From positions 26,193,076 to 26,257,075 of the forward strand of contig OX387604.1 of assembly GCA_947568835.1 (NCBI GenBank): a stretch of 64,000 bases of DNA, written 5' to 3'. A program made the position numbers and the translations under genes. This DNA is from Protonemura montana. Its lineage: Eukaryota > Arthropoda > Insecta > Plecoptera > Nemouridae. Below, piece by piece: positions 10,934 to 24,939 of the stretch (position 1 is its first letter; each line of letters opens with the position of its first letter). The notes under the pieces are model-generated. The model was given only the letters and a program-made list of their open reading frames with translations, was not told the origin of the DNA and searched no databases.

Positions 10934-13900
10934 GCATTGCTGGTTAGTGATCAACCATTTTTTGTTTGTTTTTTTTTTTTTTTTTATGGCTGCACATTGC
11001 CTTTGTTAAATATTTGTGAATGCAACAGAAAAAAAAATTTTTGTAATAACAACTTTCACATTTCTTCATAATTGCATGCAATTGGGCATTGACAAGAACG
11101 TGAGCACATTTCGCTTTATTGGTACGTGTCAAAAAAAGTCTAGCATTTGAGTTTCTAACTGGGTTTTGCCTTCTATAGGCTTGACCACGAGAAATCCAGC
11201 CAGTACCTCTAACGGTGGCACCTGGCACTCGAATACCACGAACACATATTAACTCTGCAACTCCACCACTGGTTCATTACTTCACGCATAGCCGCCAACC
11301 TTTCTTTCAAAAAGTATCGTTGGATCGGAAACGGCGTTAAGTGCCTGACGCAAATATTTCAATTTTTCTTTGTTGATATATGCTCAAAGTCAAATGTAAA
11401 CAGATTATTACGATTAAGTGAGCGAAAGCAATTGCCTTTTGTGCCAAAAGGGAGTGAATTATGGGTGATTTTGTCGAAGGCAGAGAATTGGAGCGTTTCT
11501 GAAACTGATTTCAAGTATGTTTCATCGTCGGCAAGATCTGCAAGTAGCAATTAGTGCCTACCTAATGACCAGCCAAGAATCTGTGTGTACTGAGTACATC
11601 CACACTTGGCATGAGATGACAGGCTTGCAATTGAATTTTCAAAATGTGTAGCTTTATTGCTAGGTTTACAATTTTTAGTCTTTGTGAACAGGATCGAAAC
11701 TTCACATTTCAAAGTAGTTGACTTTATAAAAATTACAGTGTTAATCGTGATGCATTTCTTGGTTCCGATGATCTCTTTTGATGGAAATATTTCGGTCTTG
11801 ATGCATGGCATGGGTAGACTGGCACGTGAATTATCTTTGATTACCTTGGTACACGAGCAAATGTGAGAAGTAACCGCAGAAAACATATCGAAGCAAAAAA
11901 GCGTTAAATATTTCGTTGCTAGCTTTCGTTCGAGAACCACAAAATCTCACTTGTGCCTGTGGGTATAAAATTAACAGCCTCTTATGCTGCCCACTTCTGT
12001 CACAACTTGAACTCCTTCCCAAATAATGTCATTTCGGGCAGACATATATTAACTTGTACTTCACAAAGTTGTACAACAATAGTACAACTATGTTGGTGCA
12101 TACAATGTGGTCCATGACACTTTTTTAATGAGCTTTATTAAATATTATCCAGAGAACAATTTTTTTAACGGTTAAACTCTCATTCTCGAAATAAAAACTG
12201 AAAGTTGCAGCTAGCACAAGCATCCATTTAAGATACTGCATACAAATACTGCATACAAAAAAAGTTTACAAAAGAAATTCAATATTACGTAGCCTAACAC
12301 ACATACACCTTTGAACACGAGCCGATTTGTATTCCTTTTGTAGCAAAATAAATGTGGCTCAGCAATATATTGATGGATATAAAGCTAAGTGAGTGTAGCA
12401 TCTCTACCTTCATACTAGCTTTGATCACTGTCTGCTTGGGTCGTAGTATTTTGTATCCACTCCCAAAATCGTCCCTGTCTGGCTACCAATTACCAGATAT
12501 TACGATTGAACTCACCTCTTTCTGAACGTAGAGTGCTTGTTTTTTGTTATGGAAATCAATACAAGCCGATGTGCCTAATAGTCAATTGGTAACTTTTACT
12601 AATTGCTCCGGTGTTTTTGTTGGCTAGAATCAACCTAGCTCCCAAGAAGCAATATTGTTCCTGGCATGGGTCGGTTTAAGTGCACTGAAAACCTGCAATC
12701 GAGGGAATGGCATTCAATCTCATGTTCGTTCAGTACATATGCTTTAATATTATGTGAGTACTGACAAAAGCTTTATAAATGGGTTATTTGTTCTTGTGGT
12801 GTAACCAGAATTGCAAGCTTGAAGGGAAATCAGGGAACTATATTTGTAATACTAGTATTTTTTTTATCCGTCCTAATGGACTTTGCAGTACAATACCTAT
12901 TATTTCATGACTTGTGAGGAAAGATGGGAGTCTTTACTCCCAACAACAAACAAACTTGAGGTTAAGGGGTTGCCTCTAAGAAAAATTTGAATCAAGTTCA
13001 TATTTTGGAGTAAATCTATGCATATCGAGCAAACATTTTAAACTCTATGAAGCTTTCTCGGGCCCATTAATCAAGAATGTTTAACGATTAAGTAATTTTA
13101 AACATGAAATTTCATTGTTTGCTTGAAACACTACATATTTCATTGTAAGGTTCTTGCAAGAAAAGTTTGGGGTCTACTGGGCTAAGTACATCTGCAGATT
13201 TCCATTCTTCTGCCAAGGTTTCAAGTCTTAATTAACTTTCCAAACATATGATATAATAGGTGGTACTTGCACTTTTTCCTGCACTGAAAGCAAACATAGT
13301 ATCCCCTGTTCAACATACTCTTCCCTTCCTTCTGGTTACACCACTAACTTTATCCCACTGACTAATGTTATTCTTCTCATTTCTAGTAAAGAACAATTAG
13401 ATTATTGTTGAGTGTATACATGTTATGTTCTGTTATTTTGCCATGTATTTCTGAAATTGTTTATGCTTTTTAGATCTGGATGAACCTGAAACTTTGCATA
13501 TGTATTCTTTGAGTGCATTATTGTTAATAATCTAAAAATATTCAGGAACATATTCTCTTTCGAGAAATGTGAGAAATGAAAGAAATCCTAAAATGCATGA
13601 ACAATGCATGATGCATGGAAAGAATATTTGAAAGTTCACTGCTTTATAATGCCTGTGATCTTCTAGGTCACTGCATGTACTATAATTTAGTTTCAAGAGT
13701 TGTGATTAACATATGTCATCTCCCATTTGTGAATGTTTGTAAAAACAATAAATTTGTGGATGGATAACAAAATGTTTTAAAGAATTCTTAGGTTTGTAAG
13801 TTGCATCAAGCTCTGCTCATTAGCATCAAAACTTGATTTCCTTACAGCTGCGACGCCAAGAAATCAAAGCTGATTCACCCATGGTATCTGATACAATTAC

Positions 13901-16900
13901 AAGTGTGGTGTTTTTAATGCAAATGACATTTAAAGATTCAGCTAAAAGTGTGTACCACGGGTGAACTGGGTAAAAGTTATCTTTATCGGCCAATTGATTG
14001 TTCGTGTAGATGAACAACTAGACTTATGTTCTGGTTCATTTTTTTTGAAAATGTCTTGTGGAAAGTGTGAGATAAATATTTAACTGTTTGGATAGCCTTA
14101 ACTATTTTAGATATATTTTGTCATTCTTATGGAACGGATTTGTCGTATCTTCAGGTTAAAATAAATGAATAACAGCCATTCAGCAACAATGTTTGAAGAA
14201 CAATGATATTACAAAATATATACAGTCATATGCTGGTACATTTATTTCCAAATATAACCCTAGCAGCATAAAATTAGGATAGGAATAAGGATCCTTGTTC
14301 TATGCTAGCACCCATTATCAACCCTCCCATTCGTTCCCAGCCACTAGGTCCCACTTCTCTGATCCCATCACCATATGAAACAGGTGTAATTTCAACTAAT
14401 AACTATTCTAAACGGATTGTTGAGTACACTCCAGTGGATACGCTTCTATGGGCTGACCCCAGCAACTGATAGACTCAAATTATTTAATTATGTTATTCTT
14501 CTTGGGTTCTCCTACATGTGAGCAACTTTGCAGTCAAGTTTGAAGTATGTTTCCACTGCAAGGTATTCGCACAGCCACGCTCGTCAGCCCGAGACCGTAT
14601 TTTCGAGGCTTAGGTCAATGGCCTTGAATTCCCCGGTATTTCTTGATAGGATAGCTAGATTCATCCTACCAGTCCATGGCATCGCATGAAACCTGAAAGT
14701 GATCAAGTAGAAGCGTTTCAAACGGTTTCGCGACGACTACGACAATATAAAAGCAATGATAATGATTGTCATGTATAATCTCTTAATAATACTGCTTTGT
14801 CTCAAGTGAACACATTTCAGTGTCTAAATGAATAATAAAAATCACTACACGATGTAAATGACTAAAAACTTCGTATCTCCAGTTTGAACCCGCATGTGCA
14901 CAATCTTTTACATCTAGTAAAGCCTTACAGGGAATTTGAAAACTACCTCCATAGACCGCAGTGATAAAGTCAATGACGTTAGTTTATATTTACATAATTA
15001 CATAATGGTATAATTTGGCATATTTTGGTAACACGTATTACCAAAATATGCGGATCGTACTGCACTTGCACACACCTAACATTCCAGATCCGCATCTTCC
15101 TTCTCACTGTTTTTGGAGTTGTAATTAATGTATCGGAATATTCTAGCTAGCATCTCTGTCAAAGCTCTCTGTAAGTGTGGTATTCACATCAAAATTTTGA
15201 ATCGCATTGTTTGAAAATTTTATCATCGTTACGTGTGTTACAAACGTTTCACCACAGAAAAGGCGTTGAACAGGTGGCAATGTGTAGTTTTCACTTAACT
15301 CAACCCCTAACTGTGAAATTGCAATGTATTTTAATTGTAAACCTTGTCATAATTGCAGATAATCTCTAATAGTTTCACGTATATTTTATTGAAACTGTGG
15401 CCAGACATGACTAAAACCGATACCCCATTTGCCTCAGACCTTGGATTTGGTGGTTCTGAGACCAAGGGGCATTACACATCCAAAATTGGTACTTCTAATT
15501 GTATGTGCCGTTTGTTTTCCTTGTCCCAGGTCGCTGTCGACGACGATCAAGTCGCTATGGTTTTCAAGGGTAGGTTATGATACAGAATAGGAGTAGCTGT
15601 CATTATAGTTTTTCGTAATTGCACTATTACAGACATCCGTTATATCATAAACTTGCGCCAAAACGTCTCCGTCATCGGCCGCATCAACAAATATCTGTGT
15701 AACCTATACTAATAAATACTGCAAGTAACAAACTTGACTTTACACTTGACGACTAGGATCGGTCCACTGTTCTGTTTGTATGCAGGATCATTAGTAGGAT
15801 TACAACAGTGTGGGGACTGCACTTTGAGTGCTCGCTATGGTAACTCCCGGAGGACACTGCTGCAGTGTGTTGCAATACCACTGACCAGGCCTTATACTGG
15901 GGTGAATTACATGCACCTGTAACCACACCACAATACACAGATGTGAAAAGTTGGTCGAAAGAATTTTGCGAGTGCGAGGAAGTAAACTGTAAGTGCACTA
16001 TGCGCATGGACACAGGAACATTTGAAATTAGGACCTATTTTTGTTAAATGGACGGTCTGGGGGTGGAGCACAATTCCATCATCGCTCATTGGCTGGTGCA
16101 GCGATTGAAGATGTACTGCTCCCTACTTTGCTCCCTACGTCCCGTGGACTGGGCGGCAGGCAGCCTTTGATGTCATGTAACCCCCTTCCCCTACTTCGCC
16201 AAACCTTTCTCCCACCACATTTCCATCAGTTGCAACATTTTATTTCTCAGTGAGGTTTGTTCGACGACAGAGGGTTTCTTGTACATGTTTCTGTCAGAAT
16301 TACTTGTACGGATAGAGACACTAAAATAACGGTATGTGAACTTAAATAATCTTATTTCTTTAAGTATCTATTGAGCTGATCTCCTAATTTGTGTCACCGA
16401 CCCGCCTGCTTTGAACTCTGCTTTGAACTTGTTTGACTTTTCTGATAAAGGCAATGTCATTTTGGATTCGCTGTCACTTGGGAGTTCTGGATGTTAATAA
16501 AATAACAGTAAAATATTCGGCAATTCAGTAGCATTTTCCAGCAAAATATAGCTCGGAGTTATGGTTGTATTTCACGAATAATTCGCGGGCCGTTTTAATA
16601 TCCAGAAGTAAGTATAGGGTATGCTTAGGAATTTCAACATGGCTGCCGATTGTTAAAGATTGTTTTTTAGTGTGACCGAGGTATTGCAATCCCATTGAGT
16701 TTTACGCAGCTTTTATACTGATTTCTGCATATTTAAAGTAATTTATTATTTGCTAACCGTGCTGTTCTCGTAGTCATTGTTAAAGCTAACTTTTTGTTAG
16801 CATTTCAACAGCTCCACATGGTAAGGCGCACTCCGGGATCTATGCCATTGCCCAAGTGTTCGTAGTTGAATGACCTTACCACAGGGACTCGAGTTCATTT

Positions 16901-16961
16901 GCGAGCAAGCACATTAAATAATTCATCCAAGATACTAATACAGATCTTGATCATTTTTCAG
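10934..16961. other. Intergenic region WDR26 - eIF4G2, including the eIF4G2 5' region
   Basis: About 6 kb of AT-rich DNA with no recognisable conserved exon. A cysteine-rich open frame at 11359-11940 (minus) is noted separately. The last 1.5 kb probably holds non-coding 5' exons of eIF4G2. Two stretches have both splice signals: 15531-15570 (CCCAG acceptor, AAGG/GTAGGT donor) and a very short one near 16813-16821. I cannot prove either is used. No SINE copy is visible here. Confidence 0.4.
11359..11940 (-). other. Unidentified cysteine-rich open frame with one internal stop
   Basis: One minus-strand frame stays open for about 194 codons apart from a single TAA at 11551-11553. It is rich in Cys, Lys and Thr (for example 'HAKCGCTQYTQILGWSLG'). 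It has no clear start and no family I recognise. The 24 bp between 'GTAGGC' and 'TTGCAG' around the stop look like splice signals but are too short for an intron. It could be a decayed gene or chance. No function is proposed. Confidence 0.15.
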
Positions 16962-16985
16962 TATCCTGCCATCAATTCTCCTCAG

Positions 16986-19900
16986 GTGAAAGTAGAGTTT
17001 TTAAACTTGGAGGTCATAAAACAAACAACAACGGACGGCCCTAGAGGACCGGGGGGTTCTTCTCGTGTCCAAGGAGGAAGGTAAGAGTGATGTCACACAC
17101 CTACCTAGCTTTTATGTACATTCACTGCACTTGTTTGGACTCTGAAGATAGCTTGTGACTGTAAAACCAACAAATAGGGATAAGAGATAACGAATACAAC
17201 ACAAACAATGAGGTTACCAAATGGTGACCAGATAAAGTAAGGTTACAGTAAGCTCAACTTCAGAGTCTTTAGATGAGCAAAAAGAGAGTGATGTGAAAAG
17301 AAAGAGACGAGTAAAACATTAATAAAAAAAATGAACTATCCTAGACACGCTAAGAATTTATTTGTGTTTCAGGGACGAATCAGAATCCCACTCCCAAAAG
17401 CGGCGCTGGATCCCTCCGTCAACTGTGCACAGAGATGCTGCCAACGAAAAGGCGCAGTATGACCTCATATTTAGAAAGGTGTGTTGGCTTGTGTCTTATT
17501 TAACAAATGTTTTAGTTTTTAGAATTGTCTATTACTTGGAACTTTTGTGGACTAACATAGCAAAGCTGCCACACCATATTCATGCATTCAATTGTTTAAT
17601 TTTAACCACATATTTAGGTGCATGGAAAGAGTTCTTTACATCCTATTCATTACTTTCTATTGTTTGAAGACTATTTGAAAAGTAAGCCTACAATAGTGAG
17701 AGATAAAAGATTGTCGTATTAACAATATAGCAGTAAGACTTAACAATTTGGCCAATACTACAAGATCTAGGGGGTTCTTATATAAATCCTTTACATTTTG
17801 ATGACAACATTACATCATGAATCAGGCAAATTAAAAGATTTTTTTTTAAATCGTATTTGTAAGTCATTTTGAGTTGCGGGTTGAGTTACTGTGAATTTTA
17901 CAATCATGATTTATGTCTGCACTGCAAGACAATTATTTTCAATGGATATTGAAACAAAAATTGCCAATAATATAATAATAATTCAATATAACAATAATAC
18001 AATAATTGCCAATAAATTGCAGTGTCAGGAAATGGGGAACTCTCCTTGAGTTTGTTCTGTACAATTGATAATATCACTAAAATATTGAATCAATTTAATT
18101 TAAGGTGTATTTGTATCCTGCCTCCTTCTTGAAGTGCTCAAAGTGTTTTATACTTTTAGGTCAGGGGCATTCTCAACAAACTTACGCCGGAAAAGTTCCA
18201 GAAGCTAAGCGATGACCTACTGCAGACGGAATTGAATTCTAGTGTGATTCTTAAGGGAGTTATATTGCTGGTAAGTACCAACTAACAGAAGTCTCCTATG
18301 TTTATTAGTCATCTATCCAGGGATTGCTATCCAAATGGAACAGAATATATACATTTTGTGAAATCAAACAAGCAATTTTTATTCTTGTGCTGATGGAAAC
18401 TGAATTTTTGTTAAATGGATTGAGTCCATTTCTGAATCGAGGGAACTGCAATCTGAATTTTGATTCAACTTAACTTCAACCAATTTCTGTAAATCATCAC
18501 AGCTGACACATCTTGCATTGTTATTGGCTTAAATATCCACTGACAGTTGACAGTTAAAAATAAGCTCTAGCAAAGCAGATATAACTGTAACTGCTTTGCA
18601 AAGTAAGCGTTGTCTCGGCTATCACTTGTTATTTCACTGGAGTATCTAGTGTTTTCCACTTAGCAGCTTTAGCCAGCTTTGCTCCTCTTTCATTACTGTA
18701 CTTGTTTCAGATCTTTGAAAAGGCTTTGGATGAACCAAAGTACAGTTCTATGTATGCACAATTGTGCAAAAGATTAAGTGATGAAGCACCCAATTACGAA
18801 GAAGATAGCACTCGTTGTACTTTCCGCATCCTCCTCCTAAACAAGTGCAGAGCCGAGTTTGAAAGCCGATCGGAAGCGAACGAAGCGTTCAACCGTAACC
18901 GCAATGGCCCACTTTCACCGGAGGATGAGGAACGCAGGCAAATTGCCAAGCGCAAAATGCTTGGCAATATCAAGGTACTGTCACAATAACAACGTCTCAT
19001 ATAAAATAAAAGAAGATGAAATTCAGAATGAAATGTCACTTGTTTTTATTGTTTCAGTTCATTGGCGAGTTGGGCAAACTGGAGATCTGTCCAGAAGCAA
19101 TCCTTCACCACTGCATCCAGCAGCTACTACAGGAGAAAAACAAACAAGCTCTTGGGGTCAACGGCCTCCGGGAAGCGACTCTCAAGGATATGGCTGAAGA
19201 CCTGGAGTGCCTCTGTCAGATAATGAGAACTTGTGGTCGCATTCTGGACCAAAAAGGACAGGTGAAGTCTCATTTTCTTACACCCTTTTCCCAATGTCCA
19301 GGTGATTTTGATGTCACTGAATATTCCATATATCTGAATTTAGAATGGAATCATTATGCAAATGCCCTAGTGTGTATACCTGCTCCTGAGTATAGCTAGG
19401 TATAACCTAAAATTAGAGAACTCAATGGGCTGGAGATGGTTTTTGTAATGCAGAACCCAGAAATTTCTATTCTATCTGATATTTTGTTCACAATACCAGT
19501 GGTAACTAGTAATTAATTTAATTAAAAATTAGCATTCACGTCGTCTTACTAGTTGCTTTTATTAAATTTATCGGTATTTTCAGAAACTGATGGACCAGTA
19601 TTTTGAGCGGATGATGAGGCATTCAGAGTGCTTCGAGCAGCTGCCGATCCGCATTCGCTTCATGCTTCGAGACGTGATTGAACTTCGTAGGGACAAGTGG
19701 GTCCCTCGTAAGGCTACGAATGTCGAGGGTCCAATGCCTATTCACCAGATCAGAGATGAAGATCCAAAGGGCCCACAAAGGTAAGCATGCATTTACTGTC
19801 TGAATCATAAATATCAGCTCTCCCTAGCTTTGGGAAAAGCCAGGACTTGACCGATCTATTTATTTTTCCAGAGGATACGGCCCACATATGAACCCTCCTC

Positions 19901-22900
19901 ATGGTGACGTATTCCCTCGTAAAACTAGGGGTGGTGGACTGGATATGTTTGCACCGGGCACCTATCAAAACATGGGTGGGAGCCCGGCAACCCTCAGCAG
20001 CAAGTTGGATGGGTACCACCAGGGATTCCGTAATCAGCGTGGGCCCAGTCAGCCACCTCTCAACTTCTACGCAAACAGAGGTGGGGGTGACGGCAATGCC
20101 AACGGGGGTCAGAACCGGGGCCAGTACCAGCAAAATCGCAGCAAGCAAAGCCACAACGACAACAATTCTCAGCTGCAGAGCTTCAATAATGGTGAGTGCT
20201 TTGATGTTCATTAAACAGTTGGTAATAGGTATACATACATATAGACGGGAACAATAAAAGAACTCTGAATGGAAATAGATACAGAGTGTTGACTATTAAA
20301 GTCCATGAAGACAATGGTTTTCGACAGATTATTGTTATGTTTCAGCTGGAGGCAACAAGGAATTGCCACCACGTTTTAAGAACAAGATCATGATGGCTCA
20401 TCAACAGGGTCCAATTAATTTGGAAGATCTGTCTCTCCGTCCACCATCTCAATCGCTTTACAAACCAGTACCGAAGATTCTGCCAACGCAAAACATGGTG
20501 GTGAGTCGTCAGGGAGAAGTGCACACACCCCAGGCTCGCCAACTGACACCGAGCCAACCACTTCTCAGCGACACGCCTATGCTGATCAAGCAGGCTTCGG
20601 TCGAAAAAAAGATTATCAGAAAAGATAAAGGGCCCAACAAAGAAGAAATCCTGAAGAAGATGGAGTCGTTAGTTGATGAATATCTCATTTCTGGGGCCGT
20701 GCAAGATGCTGTGGGAGCTTACAAGGAGCAGAAGATCCCAGAAAAGTTTATTCGATGTGTGCTTGTGTTTATCATGTCCCAACCATTGGATAAGACTGGT
20801 ATGTTATGCAGCTTACATTTTCTCATTGATATTGTGTTTTGGCTTTCTGCGTACAGTAGAATAGTAATTATTGGTAATGTTCTTTCATTTAGACAGCGAT
20901 CGTGAGCTTGTAATCAAGCTGATTGTGCAACTGAAAACAGAAAGTCACATAACACCTGTTCAATTCATGGATGCCTATCTTGAGCTAACTGTGCAATGGG
21001 CTGAAAAAGAAAAGGAGATCCCACGAGTTCTTTCACATTTGGCCGGTAAGTCACATTAAAATCTTACTGGTTGATAAGAAGATATGGACATGTTAAAATT
21101 ATTTAGTAATATATTTACTCGGATCTGGTGAGCAGTGTGTACAGCACTATTTTTTGTTTTAGGTTATGCCGCCCACGCGATTGCGGAACAAGTTTCCAGT
21201 TTGGCAGAGTTTTCTAATGAGCTTGAATTTGGAACTCATTTTCCTCTTTTTATGCTCATTCTGCAACAGCTTTCTAAAACTCAAGGAAAAGTCAAGCTGG
21301 TTGAGATCTTCAATGACAGCAAGGTGAGTGGACTTGCCCAACAAGACAAACTTCCAGAGAGGGGTATTTCAGTGGTTCCATACATATACTATACTATATA
21401 CTATACATATACTATATACTTTCTGTATTATGTATTCTCATAGAATCGGAAAAAAGTTCACAAGTATACAAGTTAGACAGGGTAAAGCGAAGAGAGGTAG
21501 ATACCGGGAACATAACATGCCCGAGAACATAAAAAAACCCTTCAAATAGCAGCAAACATTAGTATGTTGATAAATTGTTGCATATAATGCAAAAATAGCA
21601 GCAAATCTGCAGTGTCCTTGTGATACCACCAGGGTGTGCCACCAAAATGTGTCAAACTGAATAGATCTTTCACATTGCACCTAAGTAATTAGCATCGGTT
21701 ATTAACTTATCTCCCGTTCTTGTTATCGTTGACTTACCAGAACGAGTTAGCCATCAAAAAGGTCCAGAGTTGGATCAAACGACTGACTCGATTGGGAGAA
21801 AACAGAACCCATTGATAGGTAGATAATAAAGCTGAGTCAAGTAGCTGTTATCTTATAGGATTCAGCCGAATGCAAAGCTAGCTCGGGACATATATATTTT
21901 TTTATTATTGGAAAAGTAGTATAACAGGAGTTTGTTAGGCCAGTGTGGTGAACTGGAATTGTCCGGAAGTGTTCACAAACTATTTTGTAGACATCGTCGA
22001 TCCTCATTTCACTGAGCAAAGCAGCTACTGGTAGGGGAACTGGTTTATCTGAACAAGTTTCATACCCAATTAAAGCATGTCACATACCACGTACCCATTT
22101 ACCCATATTCTCTAAACTATATTCCTACTAATTAACTGTCAGCTTACTTTCGACTGGACTGTTTTCTGAGTCTAGGAGTGTACATGCGATGTTGAAATAT
22201 TGTATGACTGTTGTAGGTGAATCTTTTGAACCAACTGCCTGAAGTTGACCGCACTAAAGACCGACTGGCAGAAATACTGGAGGATCGAGGTCTCACTTTC
22301 CTGATCCCACTTCTGCGCATTCAGGCAGAGCTCTGGAAACAGCTGCAGTCCGACCCGAATCCAATGCAGTTTTATAAATGGATCAAAGAGAATTTGAATC
22401 TCGTGCATCACGCTGACAAGGAATTTATTAATGCACTTGTCACGGTGCTTGTTAAATACATAACCCAGGTACTACTAATCTAATGCCAAATGAGAATCGT
22501 TGCAAAAGGATTCTGATCAGAAAGTTCTTTGATAAATATATTGGGGTTTGAATCTTTAACTCATCCAGAGATAAATGCTTTGAGGCTAATTTTTAATTTC
22601 TCACCAATTATAGTAAGACATAGGAGCAATCGTATCACTTTTTAAATTTTGGATTGCATTTTTTTTTTACCGTGCATGAAAAAGAAACCAACTAAAGTTT
22701 GCTTTGTAAATTTGCCAGCCTATTCTTCCGAGGTATCTAATAGTTCTTCGCTGTGTGTTTTTGGTCTTCTCTCCTAATATTCAACTTTTCCTAGGAAACG
22801 ACACTTCTCGATTGGTCAGATAAGACTGCAGTCCCTGATAAAGCAATGATCGACAAAGAGCGATTCTTGCTGGACAAGTTTAAGGCTGTATTACAAGCGT

Positions 22901-23765
22901 TCCTGCACAATGAGATATTGTTGCAAGTGGTTGCAGTGTACTCCCTGCAGGTCTATTGCTTCTCTTTGCAATTCCCCAAAGGTAAGATCTTGGATGAGCA
23001 TATTAATTAATTAATGAAGACAAAGAGACAGCCACAAGAAATGTTTTAATCCAGCTCAAGTATTGGAGCAATCGGCCATCTTTAGGAAACATTTTTAGCT
23101 TAGTTCAGCTCACTCAACCCTGCAAATAAATGTTGAGAATATCGGACATTCATTGGCTTGATTGGTGCTTGAATCGCTGGAAGGTTTCATTTTGATCTTC
23201 TTGCACTTGAAGTTTGGGGCCCTTTCCACGCTAGATATTTAAGTCTAAAAATCCCACACTCTTATTCGAGGCCTGACCGTCAATAACGCTAGACTAATTG
23301 TCTGTAAGCTGGTATTAAAACTTATTGAATATAATTTATAGCTTCTATATAACTTACATATAAGCTTTTTCAGTGATCACACAAAACTTGGTTGGAGGAG
23401 CTTTAACAACATTTACTTAACCAAACACGCCCGTCTTGAGATAAAGCCGATTCATAACATTGTTGTATTAATAATATGTTCACATTCACTTGGCTAGGAA
23501 TGCTGCTACGCTGGTTTATGGTTCTCTATGATTTGGAAGTTATCGAAGAAGAAGCATTCCTCAAATGGAAAGAAGATATCAGTGATGACTATCCAGGAAA
23601 AGGGCAAGCATTGTTTCAAGTAAGTATTCTTCTTTAGAATTTGTGTGATATTGATGATAATTTTCAACGAAATAGTGTTAATTTGCTATGTTGTTAACAC
23701 AGGTGAATAATTGGCTGACATGGTTGGAGGAAGCAGAATCTGAGGAAGACGAAGAAGAAACTTAA
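16986..23765 (+). CDS. EIF4G2: eIF4G2 / DAP5 / NAT1 (p97) translation factor
   Basis: DAP5 is an eIF4G paralogue without the eIF4E- and PABP-binding N-terminus. It binds eIF4A and eIF3 and supports cap-independent translation. Exons are 16962-17080 (5' part), 17373-17478, 18160-18270, 18711-18974, 19058-19261, 19584-19780, 19872-20191, 20346-20798, 20893-21045, 21163-21323, 22217-22468, 22795-22981, 23498-23619 and 23703-23765, all in phase. Counted from GTG 16986 this is 895 residues (human 907). MIF4G spans about 55-305 ('GILNKLTPEKFQKLSDDL', 'EEPKYSSMYAQLCKRL'-like, 'KRKMLGNIKFIGELGKL'). A Gly/Asn/Gln-rich linker follows, with conserved 'LPPRFKNK' and 'EDLSLRP'. MA3 is about 528-655. The C-terminal W2 domain ends 'NNWLTWLEEAESEEDEEET'. 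No in-frame ATG precedes the MIF4G domain in the first exon, so the exact start is unknown. Confidence 0.95.
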
Positions 23766-24910
23766 TGAAATGTTTCAATAGGTCGGGGAAACGATAATGA
23801 GCAGTATTACTGAAACAAAACATGAAAGCATGGACTTTTGATGGAACTCGCATATAGGCCTGCATATTTAGATTTAAAACAGATCAATGGAAGGTTAACC
23901 ATCAGAATTCAATGTTAATTATTAGACCATCATGGAAAAATGCAAGTTCATTTCATAGAAACGTTGTGGGCAATTAGGACTGAGCTGTATCTTTGATATT
24001 ATCATTCACTTTTTTGTATGTTTTAAGGTTTTGAATCGAAATTTTAGGTGGGCTTTGTCTTTGGCCGATATGTATGAGATTATTTGAGAGATCTCTACAA
24101 TTCAGTTTGATACTAATGCATGTAGATGATTGTGCACAAAGAGTTTTAGATGTACGTTTGTATCAGTCACATTTGGAAGATACAATACGAATTTTTACTA
24201 AGAATGAATGTAATTTGTATGGCTCTGTGGTATATGCATATAGCTTTGGATTTTTGAAGTACCTATTGTGTTTCATTTTACTGGCTGCAGCTTCTTTGTT
24301 GATTACTTTTTTTGGATTGGGTAAAGTATTTTTTGGCCAAATTGTAAGCTGCTCACAAATATGCCGAAGGGCAGGTAAACGAATTCGGGAATCGAGAGAA
24401 ATGAAATGCAACTCACCAAGGTTGAAATTGATCGTTCCAACAGATGAGAGCATTTGATTTGTTAGCTGCTGTCTTACAGTGAGATGAAATCCTGCCCAAA
24501 TCATTTATCTCACATGAGCAAGGCAGCTGACAAAATAATATCCTCCTCCCATCATCTGTAAAAACCAACCATTTTTATCTTGGTAAGTTTTGTCCTTATT
24601 TCCACTTCCCCAATTCACAAATATGTACCAGAGAGATTTACTATGCTTCTCTTCTGAAGTTGGCTTAAATTATTTGTTTCTTATAAAAATGTTCAAATGC
24701 TGAACGAAGATTGCAGAATGAAACAATTATGTCAGTAATTTATTGTGATGGTATGTTAACTGTGTTTTGTTGAAGAGCATAGTTGAGCATAGAAAAGAGA
24801 TGTAGAGAGGTGAAACATGATCTGTTTAGTCGTTTACAACGTTTTTTGTTACATACGTTTTGCAATGAGTAATGGAAAAACTGATAAGAATTCTGTACAT
24901 TTAATAATCC

Positions 24911-24916
24911 AATAAA
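24911..24916 (+). terminator. Polyadenylation signal of eIF4G2
   Basis: AATAAA lies about 1.15 kb after the eIF4G2 stop codon, in an AT-rich 3'UTR (23766 to about 24935). The UTR holds no repeat I recognise. A 127-codon open frame at 24074-24457 shows no coding character. Confidence 0.55.
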
Positions 24917-24939
24917 TTTACAATAATTCATCTTGGTAA

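Noticed and set aside
10944-11228. 94-codon basic frame downstream of WDR26
   Set aside because: It ends in a poly-Lys run made by a T-homopolymer, has no family match I recognise and no gene context.
24074-24457. 127-codon frame after eIF4G2
   Set aside because: It lies in the 3'UTR before the polyadenylation signal, with no conserved motif or splice signals.
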